From: Sporosarcina koreensis
Lineage (GTDB): Bacteria > Bacillota > Bacilli > Bacillales_A > Planococcaceae
Reading direction: 5' to 3'
Length of the DNA stretch: 58,045 nucleotides
Assembly (NCBI RefSeq): GCF_001531445.1
Contig: NZ_LQYA01000092.1
Span: 8,098-66,142, forward strand
In this document: in pieces, positions 26,199 through 35,241 of the stretch
How positions within the stretch are numbered: position 1 is the first letter of the stretch
Layout: every line of letters starts with the position of its first letter
Program-made: the position numbers and the translations under genes
Notes under the pieces: generated by a model
Database searches by the model: none
The model's input: the letters and a program-made list of their open reading frames with translations, nothing else
Told to the model about the DNA's origin: nothing

Positions 26199-26353
26199 GC
26201 AACGCAATCATCCCACCTCGCAACGCAATCAATCACCTGCGCAACAAAACCAAACCGTCGCAACGCAATGAACTCGCCATGCAACACAATCTACCATTCT
26301 CGCAACGCAACCAATCCCACACGGAACACAACGAATCGCCTCCGCAACACAAT
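26199..26353 (+). repeat. 21-bp-period CGCAACRCAAY array, 8 units
   Basis: Words at 26200, 26221, 26242, 26261, 26282, 26303, 26324 and 26345. Spacing is 21 except for one 19. It ends in CAATCGACTATAGATCCTTC, a linker that also follows two other 21-base arrays, then a single ACGCATAAA at 26389. Confidence 0.92.
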
Positions 26354-26420
26354 CAATCGACTATAGATCCTTCTCTTATCTCGAAAAACGCATAAATACC
26401 TTCAACTCCAATTTACTCCA

Positions 26421-26453
26421 TAAAAAAAAGCTCTAAGCAAAAAAAGCTTAGAG
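26421..26453 (-). terminator. Minus-strand terminator upstream of the toxin gene
   Basis: Read on the minus strand CTCTAAGC-TTTTTTT-GCTTAGAG then C and T8. It could stop read-through of the antisense RNA from the toxin locus. Confidence 0.7.
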
Positions 26454-26517
26454 ACATTCCATTAAATGATATCTTATGTTATTTGACCAACAAAACGACA
26501 CAACAAGAACAGGTGTA

Positions 26518-26526
26518 TGGTATAAT
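26518..26526 (+). promoter_or_regulatory. Extended -10 promoter of the toxin mRNA
   Basis: TGGTATAAT, an extended -10, about 95 bases upstream of the toxin start; no good -35. The long leader fits Bacillus type I toxins, whose mRNAs fold over the ribosome site. Confidence 0.5.
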
Positions 26527-26617
26527 GATAGAGAATAGCATTGGTTTTCGAGGGTGGACAGCGCCTTTTCCTAACTCCGTTCATGGGAGATTCCCGGCGG
26601 AAAGGAGGTGCTGCTAC

Positions 26618-26713
26618 GTGACTATTTTTGAAACGTTTGTAATCACGATTAGCTTTTCAACACTAATCGTCAGTGTGATTGCATTATCGTACACGATGTC
26701 ACGAAAGAGATAA
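26618..26713 (+). CDS. Holin-like type I toxin, 31 aa
   Basis: Begins with GTG (read as Met), then TIFETFVITISFSTLIVSV and IALSYTMSRKR: one hydrophobic helix with a basic tail. It closely resembles 'putative holin-like toxin' peptides (TIFETF...ISF). AAAGGAGGTG lies about 8 bases before GTG. A convergent antisense RNA overlaps the stop codon region. A longer frame from an upstream start crosses the untranslated leader and is rejected because of this strong site. Expected to act at the membrane when the antitoxin RNA is depleted. Confidence 0.76.
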   Translation: MTIFETFVITISFSTLIVSVIALSYTMSRKR

Positions 26714-26828
26714 TCCACCCTTGAGTGTTAGGCGACTCGGGTGGATTATCTCATCTCGTAGCGCTGATCCCCTTAAGGGAATCAATCTATTCGACTTGCC
26801 GTTTCGATGTTCGCGCATCGAAGCGGTC
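26704..26828 (-). ncRNA. Candidate type I antitoxin RNA (~120 nt)
   Basis: On the minus strand a promoter (TTATAA...TATCAT, -10 at 26834-26839) is followed by AAAAAGACCG, a hairpin CCGCTTCGATG/CATCGAAACGG, and a 12-bp terminal stem GATAATCCACCC/GGGTGGATTATC (26709-26750) lying directly after the toxin stop. Size, opening AAAAAGACYG, first hairpin and terminal stem all match the other candidate antitoxin at 15972, on the opposite strand. Ends are predicted. Confidence 0.58.
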
Positions 26829-26934
26829 TTTTTATGATATTCATATACAACATAATTATAACAAACCAAAATTTTATTGTCTACGAATGAAGAGTACGAC
26901 GGATGAAACACTGGTCGTAACCCATTTTTAATAT

Positions 26935-27110
26935 CAATCGCGCCTCACCATCTTTCAATTATATAGCAACGTCCACATCCATCCCCAAACATCTCTAGAA
27001 ACGCATAAACGTTGAAATTTGCGCATAAACTCTGATATATACGCATTAATCCCACAAACGACGCATAAACCCGCCTAGAAACGCATAAATCCCAAAACTC
27101 ACGCATACCG
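26935..27110 (+). repeat. Repeat module: CAATCGCGCCTCACCA lead-in and ACGCATAA array, 6 units
   Basis: The second exact copy of the lead-in at 26935-26950, then CGCATAA words with CAT at 27004, 27024, 27044 (CGCATTAA), 27064, 27084 and 27104 (CGCATACCGCC): exact 20-base period. Confidence 0.9.
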
Positions 27111-27121
27111 CCTCATACCAA

Positions 27122-27205
27122 CCTCTAATGTGTCAAAGGCATTCAGCGCGAATAAGGGAAAGTGAATTCCGACTGTTTCCCCGCGTCCAAGGTCCATCGC
27201 AACGA
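27122..27205 (+). repeat. Core repeat copy 8, without 21-bp array
   Basis: CCTCTAATGTGTCAAAGGC then ATTCAGCGCGAATAAGGGAAA, GTGAATTCCGACTGTTTCC, CCGCGTCCAAGGTCCATCGC. A single CGCAACGAAT follows and the module then stops, as if the 21-base array had been lost. The stretch 27206-27500 contains nothing I can identify. Confidence 0.8.
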
Positions 27206-27511
27206 ATCCTTTCTTCATCCTCCAAAAACGCCTACCAATATAACTATTCTGGAAAACTATTTTATCCATCTGGCAGATTCGATTGAATGACATGTCCTCT
27301 AGGAAACTGATTCCGAAAAGGTATAGATGCATGAGATGTGGTTATGGCGAAAAGTAGCTAAAAAAATGATGAAATTAGTGAAAGTGGCTTTTGAATGAGT
27401 GCGAGCTCCCCGTAAAAATTACGTTTTCTAATCATAATTGCACGTGAGAAATTCATAAAAAATAAAACGTTAAAAAATTATATCTCAATAACAGAACAAA
27501 AAAACAATTAT

Positions 27512-27527
27512 ATATTCTATAGAATAT
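27512..27527 (+). promoter_or_regulatory. 16-bp palindrome, candidate GntR operator
   Basis: ATATTCTATAGAATAT is a perfect palindrome ending 4 bases before the -35 hexamer of the peptide-transport operon. The last gene of that operon is a GntR/FCD regulator, whose family binds short palindromes of this kind. The pairing is inferred. Confidence 0.5.
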
Positions 27528-27531
27528 GGTA

Positions 27532-27560
27532 TTGAATATTAAAAATTCTTACCCTATAAT
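27532..27560 (+). promoter_or_regulatory. SigA promoter of the peptide-transport operon
   Basis: TTGAAT, 17 bases, TATAAT. The predicted start is ~27567, about 39 bases before the first gene. Confidence 0.72.
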
Positions 27561-27605
27561 GAAAAATGAATTGAGCAAATCTATTAGTTTACAGGGGGCA
27601 GAAAA

Positions 27606-28598
27606 TTGAATCAGATCTTAATGGGTAAAGGTGCGAGAACGATTGTTGAAGTGTGTGCGGGTGTAAAACCTGGGGAGCAAGTTTTGATTGTTACGGAACC
27701 AAGACAGTTGAAAATTGCAGAAGCAGTTGGGGCAGCGGTTGACGCGGCTGGCGGAGAGTTGGCGATGGCGGTCATTACACCGCGGGCAGCGGATAGCCAA
27801 GAACCGCCTAAAGTGGTGGCTGCGGCAATGAAGGAAAGTGATGTCTTCATCAGTGCGGTATATACATCCATCACGCATACGAAAGCTGTGAAGAACGCGG
27901 TTGCAAACGGTTCAAGAGGCGTCATGCTTACGCAATTCGATGAACAAATGTTGGTGGATAGCGGAGTGAAAGCAGATTTCCCGGCAGCGGCCCCTATTTG
28001 CCATGCCGTTGCTGAAATACTGGAAAACGCTCGTGAAATCATTTTAACTACTCCGCATGGAACCAATTTAACGATGTCGGCAACTGGCAGAAAGAGCAAT
28101 GCGATGACATGTATGGTGAATCCGGGACAGTTTGCGCCTGTGCCGACCGTAGAGGCGAATGTTTCTCCGCTTGAAGGAACAGCAAACGGGACGATTGTTG
28201 CAAATGCGAGCATCCCCTATCTTGGGATTGGCGTGCTGGACGAGCCAGTGACTGCCATTGTCAAAGATGGAATGATTACATCGATTGAAGGCGGAAAAGA
28301 AGCGAGAATCCTTTCAGATGATCTTGCTTCTAAAAACGATCCGAATGTCTATAACATTGCGGAAATCGGTGTCGGCTTGAATCCGGAATGTAAGTTCATC
28401 GGTTCGATGCTGGAAGATGAAGGGGTATTCGGTTCAGTTCATATAGGGATCGGCTCCAGCTTGACATTAGGCGGGAATGTAGTCGCAGCTTGCCATTATG
28501 ACTTGATCATGACAGACGTGACGTTAGTTGTAGATGGACAAACAGTGATCAAAGACGGTGACGTTCTAGTTGGGAAGCCCCTAACTGAAACTGTTTGA
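27606..28598 (+). CDS. M29/NicX-like metalloenzyme A (aminopeptidase T-like)
   Basis: A 330-residue protein of the family that holds M29-like 'leucyl aminopeptidases' and 2,5-dihydroxypyridine dioxygenase NicX. The presumed metal-site residues are in the C-terminal part: E in AEIGVGLNPE, E/D in SMLEDEGVFG, H in SVHIGIG and the H-D pair of ACHYDLIM. It could hydrolyse peptides brought in by the downstream transporter or cleave an aromatic ring; sequence alone does not decide. First gene of the operon. The TTG start follows AGGGGGCAG at a good distance. A paralogue of 312 residues lies near the other end of the same operon (35238). Confidence 0.75.
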   Translation: MNQILMGKGARTIVEVCAGVKPGEQVLIVTEPRQLKIAEAVGAAVDAAGGELAMAVITPRAADSQEPPKVVAAAMKESDVFISAVYTSITHTKAVKNAVANGSRGVMLTQFDEQMLVDSGVKADFPAAAPICHAVAEILENAREIILTTPHGTNLTMSATGRKSNAMTCMVNPGQFAPVPTVEANVSPLEGTANGTIVANASIPYLGIGVLDEPVTAIVKDGMITSIEGGKEARILSDDLASKNDPNVYNIAEIGVGLNPECKFIGSMLEDEGVFGSVHIGIGSSLTLGGNVVAACHYDLIMTDVTLVVDGQTVIKDGDVLVGKPLTETV

Positions 28599-28650
28599 CC
28601 CTAAGTTGAAGAATGGAAGCATTTCAAAAAACGTAATGGGGGAGAAAACG

Positions 28651-30210
28651 TTGAAAAGAAATTATCTAGTATTCCTGCTGCTTGCTGCTATCTCGCTAGT
28701 TTTAGGAGCGTGCAGCAATAATGATAAGGGCGAAGCAAATTCTTCGAATGATGGAAATGACGGGTCTTCAAAAGAACAAGTATTGACAATCGGATTGCCG
28801 ACCGACATCGATACGTTTGACATTCATAATACGACGAGCAGCGCCACTGAAGCCGTGCTGACGAACATGTTCAGCTATCTGTATAAGCGGACAGACGAGC
28901 TTGAGCTTCAGCCGGATCTCGCGGAAAGCTACCAGATTATTGACGACAAAACATGGGAATTCAAATTGAAACCTGGCGTCACTTTTCATAACGGGGACCC
29001 ACTAACGGCAGAAGATGTGAAGTTCACATTTGAGCGGGTTGCTAAAGATCCTTCCTTGAAACGGAACTCTTACTTCACGAACTTCGAGGAAGTCGAAGTG
29101 GTAGATGAACTGACGTTAAGAATCCATACGAAGACGACGGAACCGTTGATGCTGAACCGTATTTCGCGGAATGGACTAGGGATTTTGCCGAAGAAATACA
29201 TTGAAGAAAATGGGTTGGAACACTTTTTAAAAAATCCTATCGGTTCCGGACCATATCAATTCAAGGAATGGGCGAAAGACTCGCATATCACACTTACGTC
29301 ATATAAGGATCATTTTGAACTGAAGCCGGAATGGGACAAAGTCGTTTTCCGAGTCATCCCTGAAACGTCGACGCGTGTCGGTGAACTGATTGCAGGCGGC
29401 GTTGATTTAATTTCCAACGTTCCTCCGACCGAATGGGATCGCATCAACGATAACGATGGGACTTCCATTACGGAGGGGGATTCAACTCGGGTGATGCAGT
29501 TGATCGTCCGCCATACGGAAGGTTCCGTCACATCCGACCCACGCGTCCGTGAAGCGATCGACCTTGCCATTAATAAAGAAGTATTGGTCGACCACATTAA
29601 CAAAGGCGCGGCAATTCCGACAAGGACAGGCACTCCTTTCGGTGTAACGGGAGCCCACCCCGATTTGAACAACTCATTCGTCTATGATCCTGAGCGTGCG
29701 AAAAAATTGCTAGAAGAAGCTGGATATGGGAATGGGGTGGAAATCAATCTCCAATCGTCGAATGGAAGATACACATTGGATAGCGACGTTGCCCAAATTA
29801 TCGCGACGATGCTGGAAGAAGTCGGCTTTAAAGTGAATCTGGAACTGCTCGAAAACAGCCGTTATTTGGATGTGTATGATGCCCATCAGAATAAAGAGTT
29901 GTTCTTGATCGGTTTATCAAACTCTTTGTTCGACGGATCTCATGCACTTGAGTATTTCTATACGGAAGGGGCAAAAGGAATGACGGACTACAGTAACCCG
30001 GAATTCGATAAGCTATTTGCCCTTTCTGAGGAAAATATGAATCTGGAAGAAAGAGAGCAGCAATTGCAGAAGATGCAGGAAATTGTTGCAGAAGACCGTC
30101 CAAATATCAATTTATATCAAATGAAAACGGCGTATGGAATTCGGGACCACATTACTTTCGATGCTTCGCTGACAGAACATTTCTATGTTCCTAGCATTCA
30201 CAAAAAATAA
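28651..30210 (+). CDS. Dipeptide/oligopeptide ABC transporter substrate-binding lipoprotein
   Basis: A 519-residue family 5 extracellular solute-binding protein. The lipoprotein signal peptide ends with the lipobox LVLGAC. The family pattern is clear: an early PTDIDTFDIHNTTSSATEAV, LAESYQIIDDKTWEFKLKPGVTFHNGDPLTAEDVKF at ~85-125 and a late binding lobe with YFYTEGAKGM. It captures peptides or related compounds for the permeases that follow. TTG 28651 is preferred to TTG 28606, because GGGGGAG lies just before it and the lipoprotein signal starts there. A stem-loop GGGAGGT/ACCTCCC at 30228-30247 separates it from the permease genes, a usual way of keeping the binding protein in excess. Confidence 0.92.
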   Translation: MKRNYLVFLLLAAISLVLGACSNNDKGEANSSNDGNDGSSKEQVLTIGLPTDIDTFDIHNTTSSATEAVLTNMFSYLYKRTDELELQPDLAESYQIIDDKTWEFKLKPGVTFHNGDPLTAEDVKFTFERVAKDPSLKRNSYFTNFEEVEVVDELTLRIHTKTTEPLMLNRISRNGLGILPKKYIEENGLEHFLKNPIGSGPYQFKEWAKDSHITLTSYKDHFELKPEWDKVVFRVIPETSTRVGELIAGGVDLISNVPPTEWDRINDNDGTSITEGDSTRVMQLIVRHTEGSVTSDPRVREAIDLAINKEVLVDHINKGAAIPTRTGTPFGVTGAHPDLNNSFVYDPERAKKLLEEAGYGNGVEINLQSSNGRYTLDSDVAQIIATMLEEVGFKVNLELLENSRYLDVYDAHQNKELFLIGLSNSLFDGSHALEYFYTEGAKGMTDYSNPEFDKLFALSEENMNLEEREQQLQKMQEIVAEDRPNINLYQMKTAYGIRDHITFDASLTEHFYVPSIHKK

Positions 30211-30227
30211 TATTGAGAGACGATGAG

Positions 30228-30247
30228 GGAGGTGCCCATACCTCCCT
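30228..30247 (+). terminator. Intra-operon stem-loop after the binding-protein gene
   Basis: GGGAGGT-GCCCAT-ACCTCCC then TT. A partial terminator or mRNA-stabilising hairpin is likely; there is no strong T-tract. Confidence 0.5.
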
Positions 30248-30269
30248 TCAATGTATAGGGGTGAAAACG

Positions 30270-31184
30270 ATGTTGGGATTTTTGTATAAGAGGCTGCTGC
30301 AATTAATACCTGTCCTCTTCATTATTTCTTTTATTGTATTCGGATTAGTATATGTGGCGGGGGACCCTGTTACGTTGATGCTCCCCGAAGAGGCGACTGC
30401 AGAGGAAAAAGAGACGCTGAGAGAAGCTCTTGGACTCAATAAGCCATTTATCGTTCAATACGGAATTTATGTGTTGAATTTGCTGAAGGGCGATTTTGGA
30501 GAGTCGTTCAGGTACAACACGGATGCCTTGTCCCTCGTCTTGGAACGGCTGCCGGCCACATTGGAATTGGCTTTTTACTCAATGGTCATTGCAATACTTA
30601 TTGCAATTCCCCTTGGGGTTCTGTCAGCGACAAGAAAGAATTCCCTAATCGACATTTTCGCTTCGAGCACTTCGGTATTAGGAAAAGCGTTGCCGAACTT
30701 TTGGGTAGGAATCATGCTTATCCTCATATTTGCGGTAAATTTGAAAGTTTTTCCGGTGTCTGGAAGAGGATCTTTCGCCCATGTCATCCTGCCGGCTCTA
30801 ACGTTAGGTACTGGAATAGCGGCGGAAATTATGCGATTAGTTCGATCGAACGTGCTCGAAATCTTACAGCAAGACTACATTAAGACGGCGAGAAGCAAAG
30901 GCTTGAGGGAGTTTTTTGTTGTCTATAAACATGCATTTAAGAACGCTTCGATTCCTGTCATTACGATTATGGCTCTGCAAATGTCTTCGGTCATTTCTGG
31001 AGCGCTGGTCACAGAAACTGTTTTCGCTTGGCCGGGGATCGGGCAGCTTATCGTTCAATCCGTGAACGGTCGGGATATGGCGGTCGTGCAAGCAGCTGTT
31101 TTCGTCATTGCCCTGATGGTCATCGGCATCAATTTACTAACGGATATCTTATATAGACTTATCGACCCGAGAATCAAATATTAA
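30270..31184 (+). CDS. Dipeptide-type ABC transporter permease (DppB-like)
   Basis: A 304-residue inner-membrane permease. N-terminal MLGFLYKRLLQLIPVLFIIS is typical of DppB/OppB. The EAA-loop region, which contacts the ATPases, is RLVRSNVLEILQQDYIKTARSKGL near residue 190-215. Six helices are expected. ATG 30270 has AGGGGTG six bases upstream; longer in-frame extensions have no matching residues. Partner of the next gene in forming the channel. Confidence 0.92.
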   Translation: MLGFLYKRLLQLIPVLFIISFIVFGLVYVAGDPVTLMLPEEATAEEKETLREALGLNKPFIVQYGIYVLNLLKGDFGESFRYNTDALSLVLERLPATLELAFYSMVIAILIAIPLGVLSATRKNSLIDIFASSTSVLGKALPNFWVGIMLILIFAVNLKVFPVSGRGSFAHVILPALTLGTGIAAEIMRLVRSNVLEILQQDYIKTARSKGLREFFVVYKHAFKNASIPVITIMALQMSSVISGALVTETVFAWPGIGQLIVQSVNGRDMAVVQAAVFVIALMVIGINLLTDILYRLIDPRIKY

Positions 31185-31197
31185 GGTGGGGAAAACC

Positions 31198-32100
31198 TTG
31201 ACCACAAATGTTCAGATTGACAGTCAGAGAAGGATTACGAAAAATCGATCGAAAAGTTTTGTTCTAGGCTTTCGATCATTGGTGCGAAGCAAGTTAGGGC
31301 TGCCGGGACTGGTTATTGTACTGATTTCTTGTTTGACCGCTATATTCGCTCCGGTCATCGCCCCTCATGATCCTGCCCAAATCAATACAGCTCACATGTT
31401 TCTCCCTCCGGCCTGGATGGATGGCGGAATGAAAGAGTACTTGTTAGGCACGGATAACTTGGGAAGGGATGTTTTTAGCAGAGTCATCTATGGGACACGG
31501 ATTTCATTGATCGTCGGTATTATGGCTGTTGTTGTTTCCGGTGCCATCGGACTTTTTTTAGGTTTGATTGCAGGTTACTACGGAGGCTTCATCGATAATG
31601 CGCTGATGAGAATCGTCGACGCGTTCCTCGCAATCCCGAATATTCTATTCATGCTTGTCATCTTAGGCGTGCTCGGTCCGAGCTTGTTGACACTAATCAT
31701 CGTGCTCGGCGTTACCAATTGGATCATCTATGCCAGAATGATCCGCGGCGAAGTGTTGAGCATTAAGGAAAGAGACTATGTCATCGCATCCAGATCCATC
31801 GGAACGAAAAACTTGCAGATCATTTTTAAACATGTGCTGCCGAATGTGTTCTCTTCCTTCATCGTCATTTCCACATTAAGTGTCGCAACGACAATAATAT
31901 TGGAAGCTTCCTTGAGTTTTTTAGGATTGGGTGTTCAGCCACCTACCGTCTCGTGGGGCGGCATGTTGAGTGAAGGACGGAATCATTTGGCGACAAGTTG
32001 GTGGATTGCAACGTTTCCGGGAATTGCCATTACGATGACGGTGCTGGGAATCATTTTTATGGGAGATTGGCTGCGCGACTTGCTGGATCCGCGATCTTAA
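31198..32100 (+). CDS. Dipeptide-type ABC transporter permease (DppC-like)
   Basis: A 300-residue second permease with the DppC/OppC pattern: an N-terminal cytoplasmic tail, a first helix, a periplasmic-side loop with HPD-like APHDPAQIN, HLLGTDNLGRDVFSR-like LLGTDNLGRDVFSRVIYGTR at ~85-105 and the EAA loop IKERDYVIASRSIGTKN at ~190-206. TTG 31198 is chosen over the in-frame GTG 31186 because AAGGTGGGG lies right before TTG. Fourteen bases after DppB. Confidence 0.92.
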   Translation: MTTNVQIDSQRRITKNRSKSFVLGFRSLVRSKLGLPGLVIVLISCLTAIFAPVIAPHDPAQINTAHMFLPPAWMDGGMKEYLLGTDNLGRDVFSRVIYGTRISLIVGIMAVVVSGAIGLFLGLIAGYYGGFIDNALMRIVDAFLAIPNILFMLVILGVLGPSLLTLIIVLGVTNWIIYARMIRGEVLSIKERDYVIASRSIGTKNLQIIFKHVLPNVFSSFIVISTLSVATTIILEASLSFLGLGVQPPTVSWGGMLSEGRNHLATSWWIATFPGIAITMTVLGIIFMGDWLRDLLDPRS

Positions 32101-32121
32101 AAGCATAGGGGGGAAGATGAT

Positions 32122-33123
32122 ATGCAAAAAGAAAAAGCATTATTGGAAGTGAGAAATTTAAAAGTCGGCTTTGCGACAGACAGCGGACCGATTCTAGCGG
32201 TGAACGATGTTTCGTTCAGTGTGAATAAAGGGGAAATCGTCGCCATTGTAGGGGAATCCGGCTCAGGAAAAAGCGTGTCCGCGAATTCCATCATGAGATT
32301 GATCGCCCCGCCAGGCCGCATTGAAGGCGGTAAAATTCTGTTTGACGGGAAGGACTTGGCCACTGCTTCACCCAAAGAAATGAGAGCCATCAGAGGGAAT
32401 GACATTTCAATGATCTTTCAAGAGCCGATGACCTCTTTAAATCCATTGTTTATAGTAGGGGACCAAATTGAAGAATCAATCCGTCTGCACCAAAAGCTCT
32501 CCCGAAAACAGGCGAAGGAAAAAGCAATCGAAATGTTACAGAAAGTCGGCATACCTCGAGCTGAAAAGGTGTATTCATCCTATCCTCATTTGCTGAGCGG
32601 CGGCATGCGTCAACGTGTGATGATTGCCATGGCGCTGTCTTGCAATCCGAGGCTGTTGATTGCAGATGAACCTACAACTGCGCTGGATGTTACGATACAG
32701 GCGCAAATTCTGGAACTGATGAAGGACCTTATCCGTGCACAGGATACATCCATCATCTTGATCACCCATGATCTTGGCGTTGTAGCGGAAATGGCCGATC
32801 GGGTCATCGTCATGTATGCAGGACAAGTGGTGGAAGAAGCGAATGTACACGACTTGTTTAAAGAGCCAAATCATCCCTATACAAAGGGACTGCTGGACAG
32901 TACTCCGAAAATTCACGAGATGTATGAGGAGCTTATTTCAATAGAAGGAACTGTGCCAAGTCCATCAGAAATGCCGAGCGGTTGTTTTTTTCATCCGAGA
33001 TGTCCAAAGGCAATGCCAGAATGTTCCTTGAAAACGCCGCAACTGCTAACGATGGAGAACGATCGCAGTGTACGCTGTTTGCTTTATACGAATCAAAAAG
33101 AAAAGGAGGCTGTCAATCAATGA
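32122..33123 (+). CDS. Dipeptide-type ABC transporter ATPase (DppD-like)
   Basis: A 333-residue ATPase with Walker [11 protein letters not shown] (~48), Q-loop [14 protein letters not shown] signature LSGGMRQRV (~158), Walker [13 protein letters not shown] (~175) and the switch His in [12 protein letters not shown]. The C-terminal oligopeptide/dipeptide extension has the CxxxxC-type cysteine pattern ([15 protein letters not shown]) seen in this subfamily. Its stop overlaps the next gene's start (ATGA). GGGGGAAG precedes ATG 32122. Confidence 0.94.
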   Translation: MQKEKALLEVRNLKVGFATDSGPILAVNDVSFSVNKGEIVAIVGESGSGKSVSANSIMRLIAPPGRIEGGKILFDGKDLATASPKEMRAIRGNDISMIFQEPMTSLNPLFIVGDQIEESIRLHQKLSRKQAKEKAIEMLQKVGIPRAEKVYSSYPHLLSGGMRQRVMIAMALSCNPRLLIADEPTTALDVTIQAQILELMKDLIRAQDTSIILITHDLGVVAEMADRVIVMYAGQVVEEANVHDLFKEPNHPYTKGLLDSTPKIHEMYEELISIEGTVPSPSEMPSGCFFHPRCPKAMPECSLKTPQLLTMENDRSVRCLLYTNQKEKEAVNQ

Positions 33124-34151
33124 CGATAGTCGGTAAACCTCTGGATCATCCATTATTAGAAGTGAAAGGCTTGAAAATGGCCTTTGACGTGACGGAAAAG
33201 CGGTTCTCCAAAGAAAGGCACTATCTGAAGGCTGTCGATGGTGTCGACTTTTTTGTCAGGAGGGGGGAAACGCTCGGTATCGTAGGGGAATCGGGCTGTG
33301 GAAAGTCGACGACCGGAAAGCTCATTATGCAATTAATGGAGCCGACGGAAGGATCCATCATTTTTGACGGCATCGATTTACGTTCCCTTTCGAATGAAGA
33401 GATGAGGAAAAAAAGAAAAGATCTGCAAATGATTTTTCAAGATCCGTACTCATCGTTGAATCCTAGGATGAGAGTCTTCGATATCATTGCGGAACCATTG
33501 ATCAGCCATCGGGTGGCGAAGGGGAGGGAACTGTATGACCAAGTGCTCGAACTGATGGATGTTGTCGGGTTGAACAAGGCGCACGCATACCGTTTTCCAC
33601 ACGAATTCAGTGGAGGACAGAGACAGCGGATCGGCATTGCAAGAGCACTTGCCTTAAAGCCTAAATTGATCGTTTGTGATGAGCCGGTATCTGCACTGGA
33701 TGTCTCGATTCAATCGCAAGTCCTGAACTTATTGGTCAAACTGCAAAGAGAGTATAACTTAACGTATATCTTTATCGCGCATGGCCTTCCGGCGGTCAAG
33801 CATATAAGCGATCGTATCGCGGTCATGTATCTTGGAAGAATCGTAGAAATCGGAAACAAGGAACAACTCTTCAGCAATACGAAACATCCTTATACAGAAG
33901 GTCTGCTATCAGCTGTCCCGATACCTGATCCGGAAATGAGAGACAAAAAGAACAGGATTATCTTGAAAGGGGATATGCCGAGCCCCGTCACTCCTCCATC
34001 CGGATGCACATTCCGTACAAGATGCATGTACGCAACCGAAAAATGCAGTGAAGTGGTCCCGCCATTGACTGAGCAGGAATCGGGGCATTTTGTAGCTTGT
34101 CATTATCCACTTGACACCAAAAAACAGCAAGGAGTGACACAGTATGTATAA
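33120..34151 (+). CDS. Dipeptide-type ABC transporter ATPase (DppF-like)
   Basis: A 343-residue second ATPase. Walker A GESGCGKSTTG (~56), Q-loop IFQDPYSSLNPRM, signature FSGGQRQRI (~160), Walker B LIVCDEPVSALD. The switch loop reads FIAHGLPAVKHI, with Gly-Leu-Pro where Asp-Leu-Ser is usual; the catalytic His is kept. The C-terminal Cys pattern CTFRTRCMYATEKC fits the subfamily. The start used is ATG 33120, overlapping the DppD stop, after AAAAGGAGG. A longer frame within DppD was rejected. It overlaps the following gene by 8 bases. Confidence 0.93.
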   Translation: MTIVGKPLDHPLLEVKGLKMAFDVTEKRFSKERHYLKAVDGVDFFVRRGETLGIVGESGCGKSTTGKLIMQLMEPTEGSIIFDGIDLRSLSNEEMRKKRKDLQMIFQDPYSSLNPRMRVFDIIAEPLISHRVAKGRELYDQVLELMDVVGLNKAHAYRFPHEFSGGQRQRIGIARALALKPKLIVCDEPVSALDVSIQSQVLNLLVKLQREYNLTYIFIAHGLPAVKHISDRIAVMYLGRIVEIGNKEQLFSNTKHPYTEGLLSAVPIPDPEMRDKKNRIILKGDMPSPVTPPSGCTFRTRCMYATEKCSEVVPPLTEQESGHFVACHYPLDTKKQQGVTQYV

Positions 34152-35241
34152 GTTCAGAAGGGAAAAACTCCTTTCCCACATGAAAGAACATGGTGTTGAA
34201 ATGGCCATCATCACTTCAAACATCAACATTTATTATTTCACCGGCTACTATAGCAACCCTCGGGAGCGGCTGACCGCATTGATACTCGATGCTTCCGGGG
34301 AATCGACATTGCTTGTCCCGAGCTTGGACAGGCTTGCGGGGGAACTGGCAGACGTCAGGAAAGTACTGGATTATCAGGACCACGAAGATCCGTTTGTCAT
34401 CATCCAATCATTGCTGAAAAGTTCAAAAGTGGCATTGGAAGAAAATCAATTCTCGCTGCACCGGTTCAAAAAGCTTTCCGAGCATGTCTCTCCTATCGAG
34501 TCAACGGACATCGGACCTTGGATAGACTCCATCCGTAAAATAAAGGACGCAGATGAAATCGAGAAAGTGAAACAGGCGATCGACATTACAGAGGAAGCGC
34601 TGGAATATGGCATCAGTCTAGTGAGTCCTAAAATAACCGAAAAAGACTTGGCACTTGAAATTGAATATAAGATGAAGAAACTGGGCGCGCAAAAATTGGG
34701 CTTTGATGTTAAAGTCATATCAGGCAAGCGATCAGCGCTCCCTCATGGAAAACCGGGCACACTGCCGATTGAAGAGAATGCATTTGTCCTATTTGATATG
34801 GGCGTGAGTGTAGGTGGGTACATAGCGGATATTTCCCGAACGGTCGTGCTAGGAGAGCCGACAGAAAAAATGATCCACATCTATGAAACTGTCAGGGAAG
34901 CATTGGAAAAAGCAATCAATGCTGTTAAACCGGGAGTAGTCATATCCGATCTGGATAGAATTGCAAGAGAACATATTGAACAACAAGGGTTTGGTCAATA
35001 TTTCATTCATCGCCTTGGCCATGGATTGGGACTGGATTTGCATGAATACCCCTCCATTCATGCAAATAATAGTGATAAACTAGAACAAGGTATGGTCTTT
35101 ACAATTGAACCGGGGATCTATATACCGGAAATCGGCGGCGTCCGCATCGAAGACGATGTGCTTGTAACGGAGAACGGGGTGGAAGTGTTAACAAAGGCCG
35201 ACAAACGCCTTCGAGTGATAGGGGGTAATCAATCCAAATGA
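34144..35241 (+). CDS. pepQ: Xaa-Pro dipeptidase/aminopeptidase (M24)
   Basis: A 365-residue pita-bread metallopeptidase. The creatinase N-terminal domain is at ~5-130 and the M24 catalytic domain at ~140-360. All five metal ligands are visible: Asp218 (VLFDMG), Asp229 (ADISRT), His293 (LGHGLGLDLHE), Glu322 (TIEPGIY) and Glu336 (VRIEDD). It splits peptides with proline in second position, which suits an intracellular step after peptide uptake by the operon's transporter. It overlaps the ATPase gene upstream by 8 bases and the downstream gene by 4 (ATGA), so translation is coupled throughout. Confidence 0.9.
   Translation: MYKFRREKLLSHMKEHGVEMAIITSNINIYYFTGYYSNPRERLTALILDASGESTLLVPSLDRLAGELADVRKVLDYQDHEDPFVIIQSLLKSSKVALEENQFSLHRFKKLSEHVSPIESTDIGPWIDSIRKIKDADEIEKVKQAIDITEEALEYGISLVSPKITEKDLALEIEYKMKKLGAQKLGFDVKVISGKRSALPHGKPGTLPIEENAFVLFDMGVSVGGYIADISRTVVLGEPTEKMIHIYETVREALEKAINAVKPGVVISDLDRIAREHIEQQGFGQYFIHRLGHGLGLDLHEYPSIHANNSDKLEQGMVFTIEPGIYIPEIGGVRIEDDVLVTENGVEVLTKADKRLRVIGGNQSK

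Noticed and set aside
26129..26395. Protein-coding family beginning SKAFSANRGRLN in core plus 21-base arrays (also at 7445, 37202, 38758 and 39073)
   Set aside because: The frame starts at a TTG preceded by CCCCTAA with no ribosome site. A 19-base step shifts the frame in two copies without producing stops, which A/C-rich DNA explains. Kept as a test in the findings, not as a gene.
26483..26617. Longer 76-residue version of the second toxin
   Set aside because: It would translate the promoter region and leader. The strong AAAGGAGGTG before GTG 26618 and similarity to known toxins support the 31-residue form.
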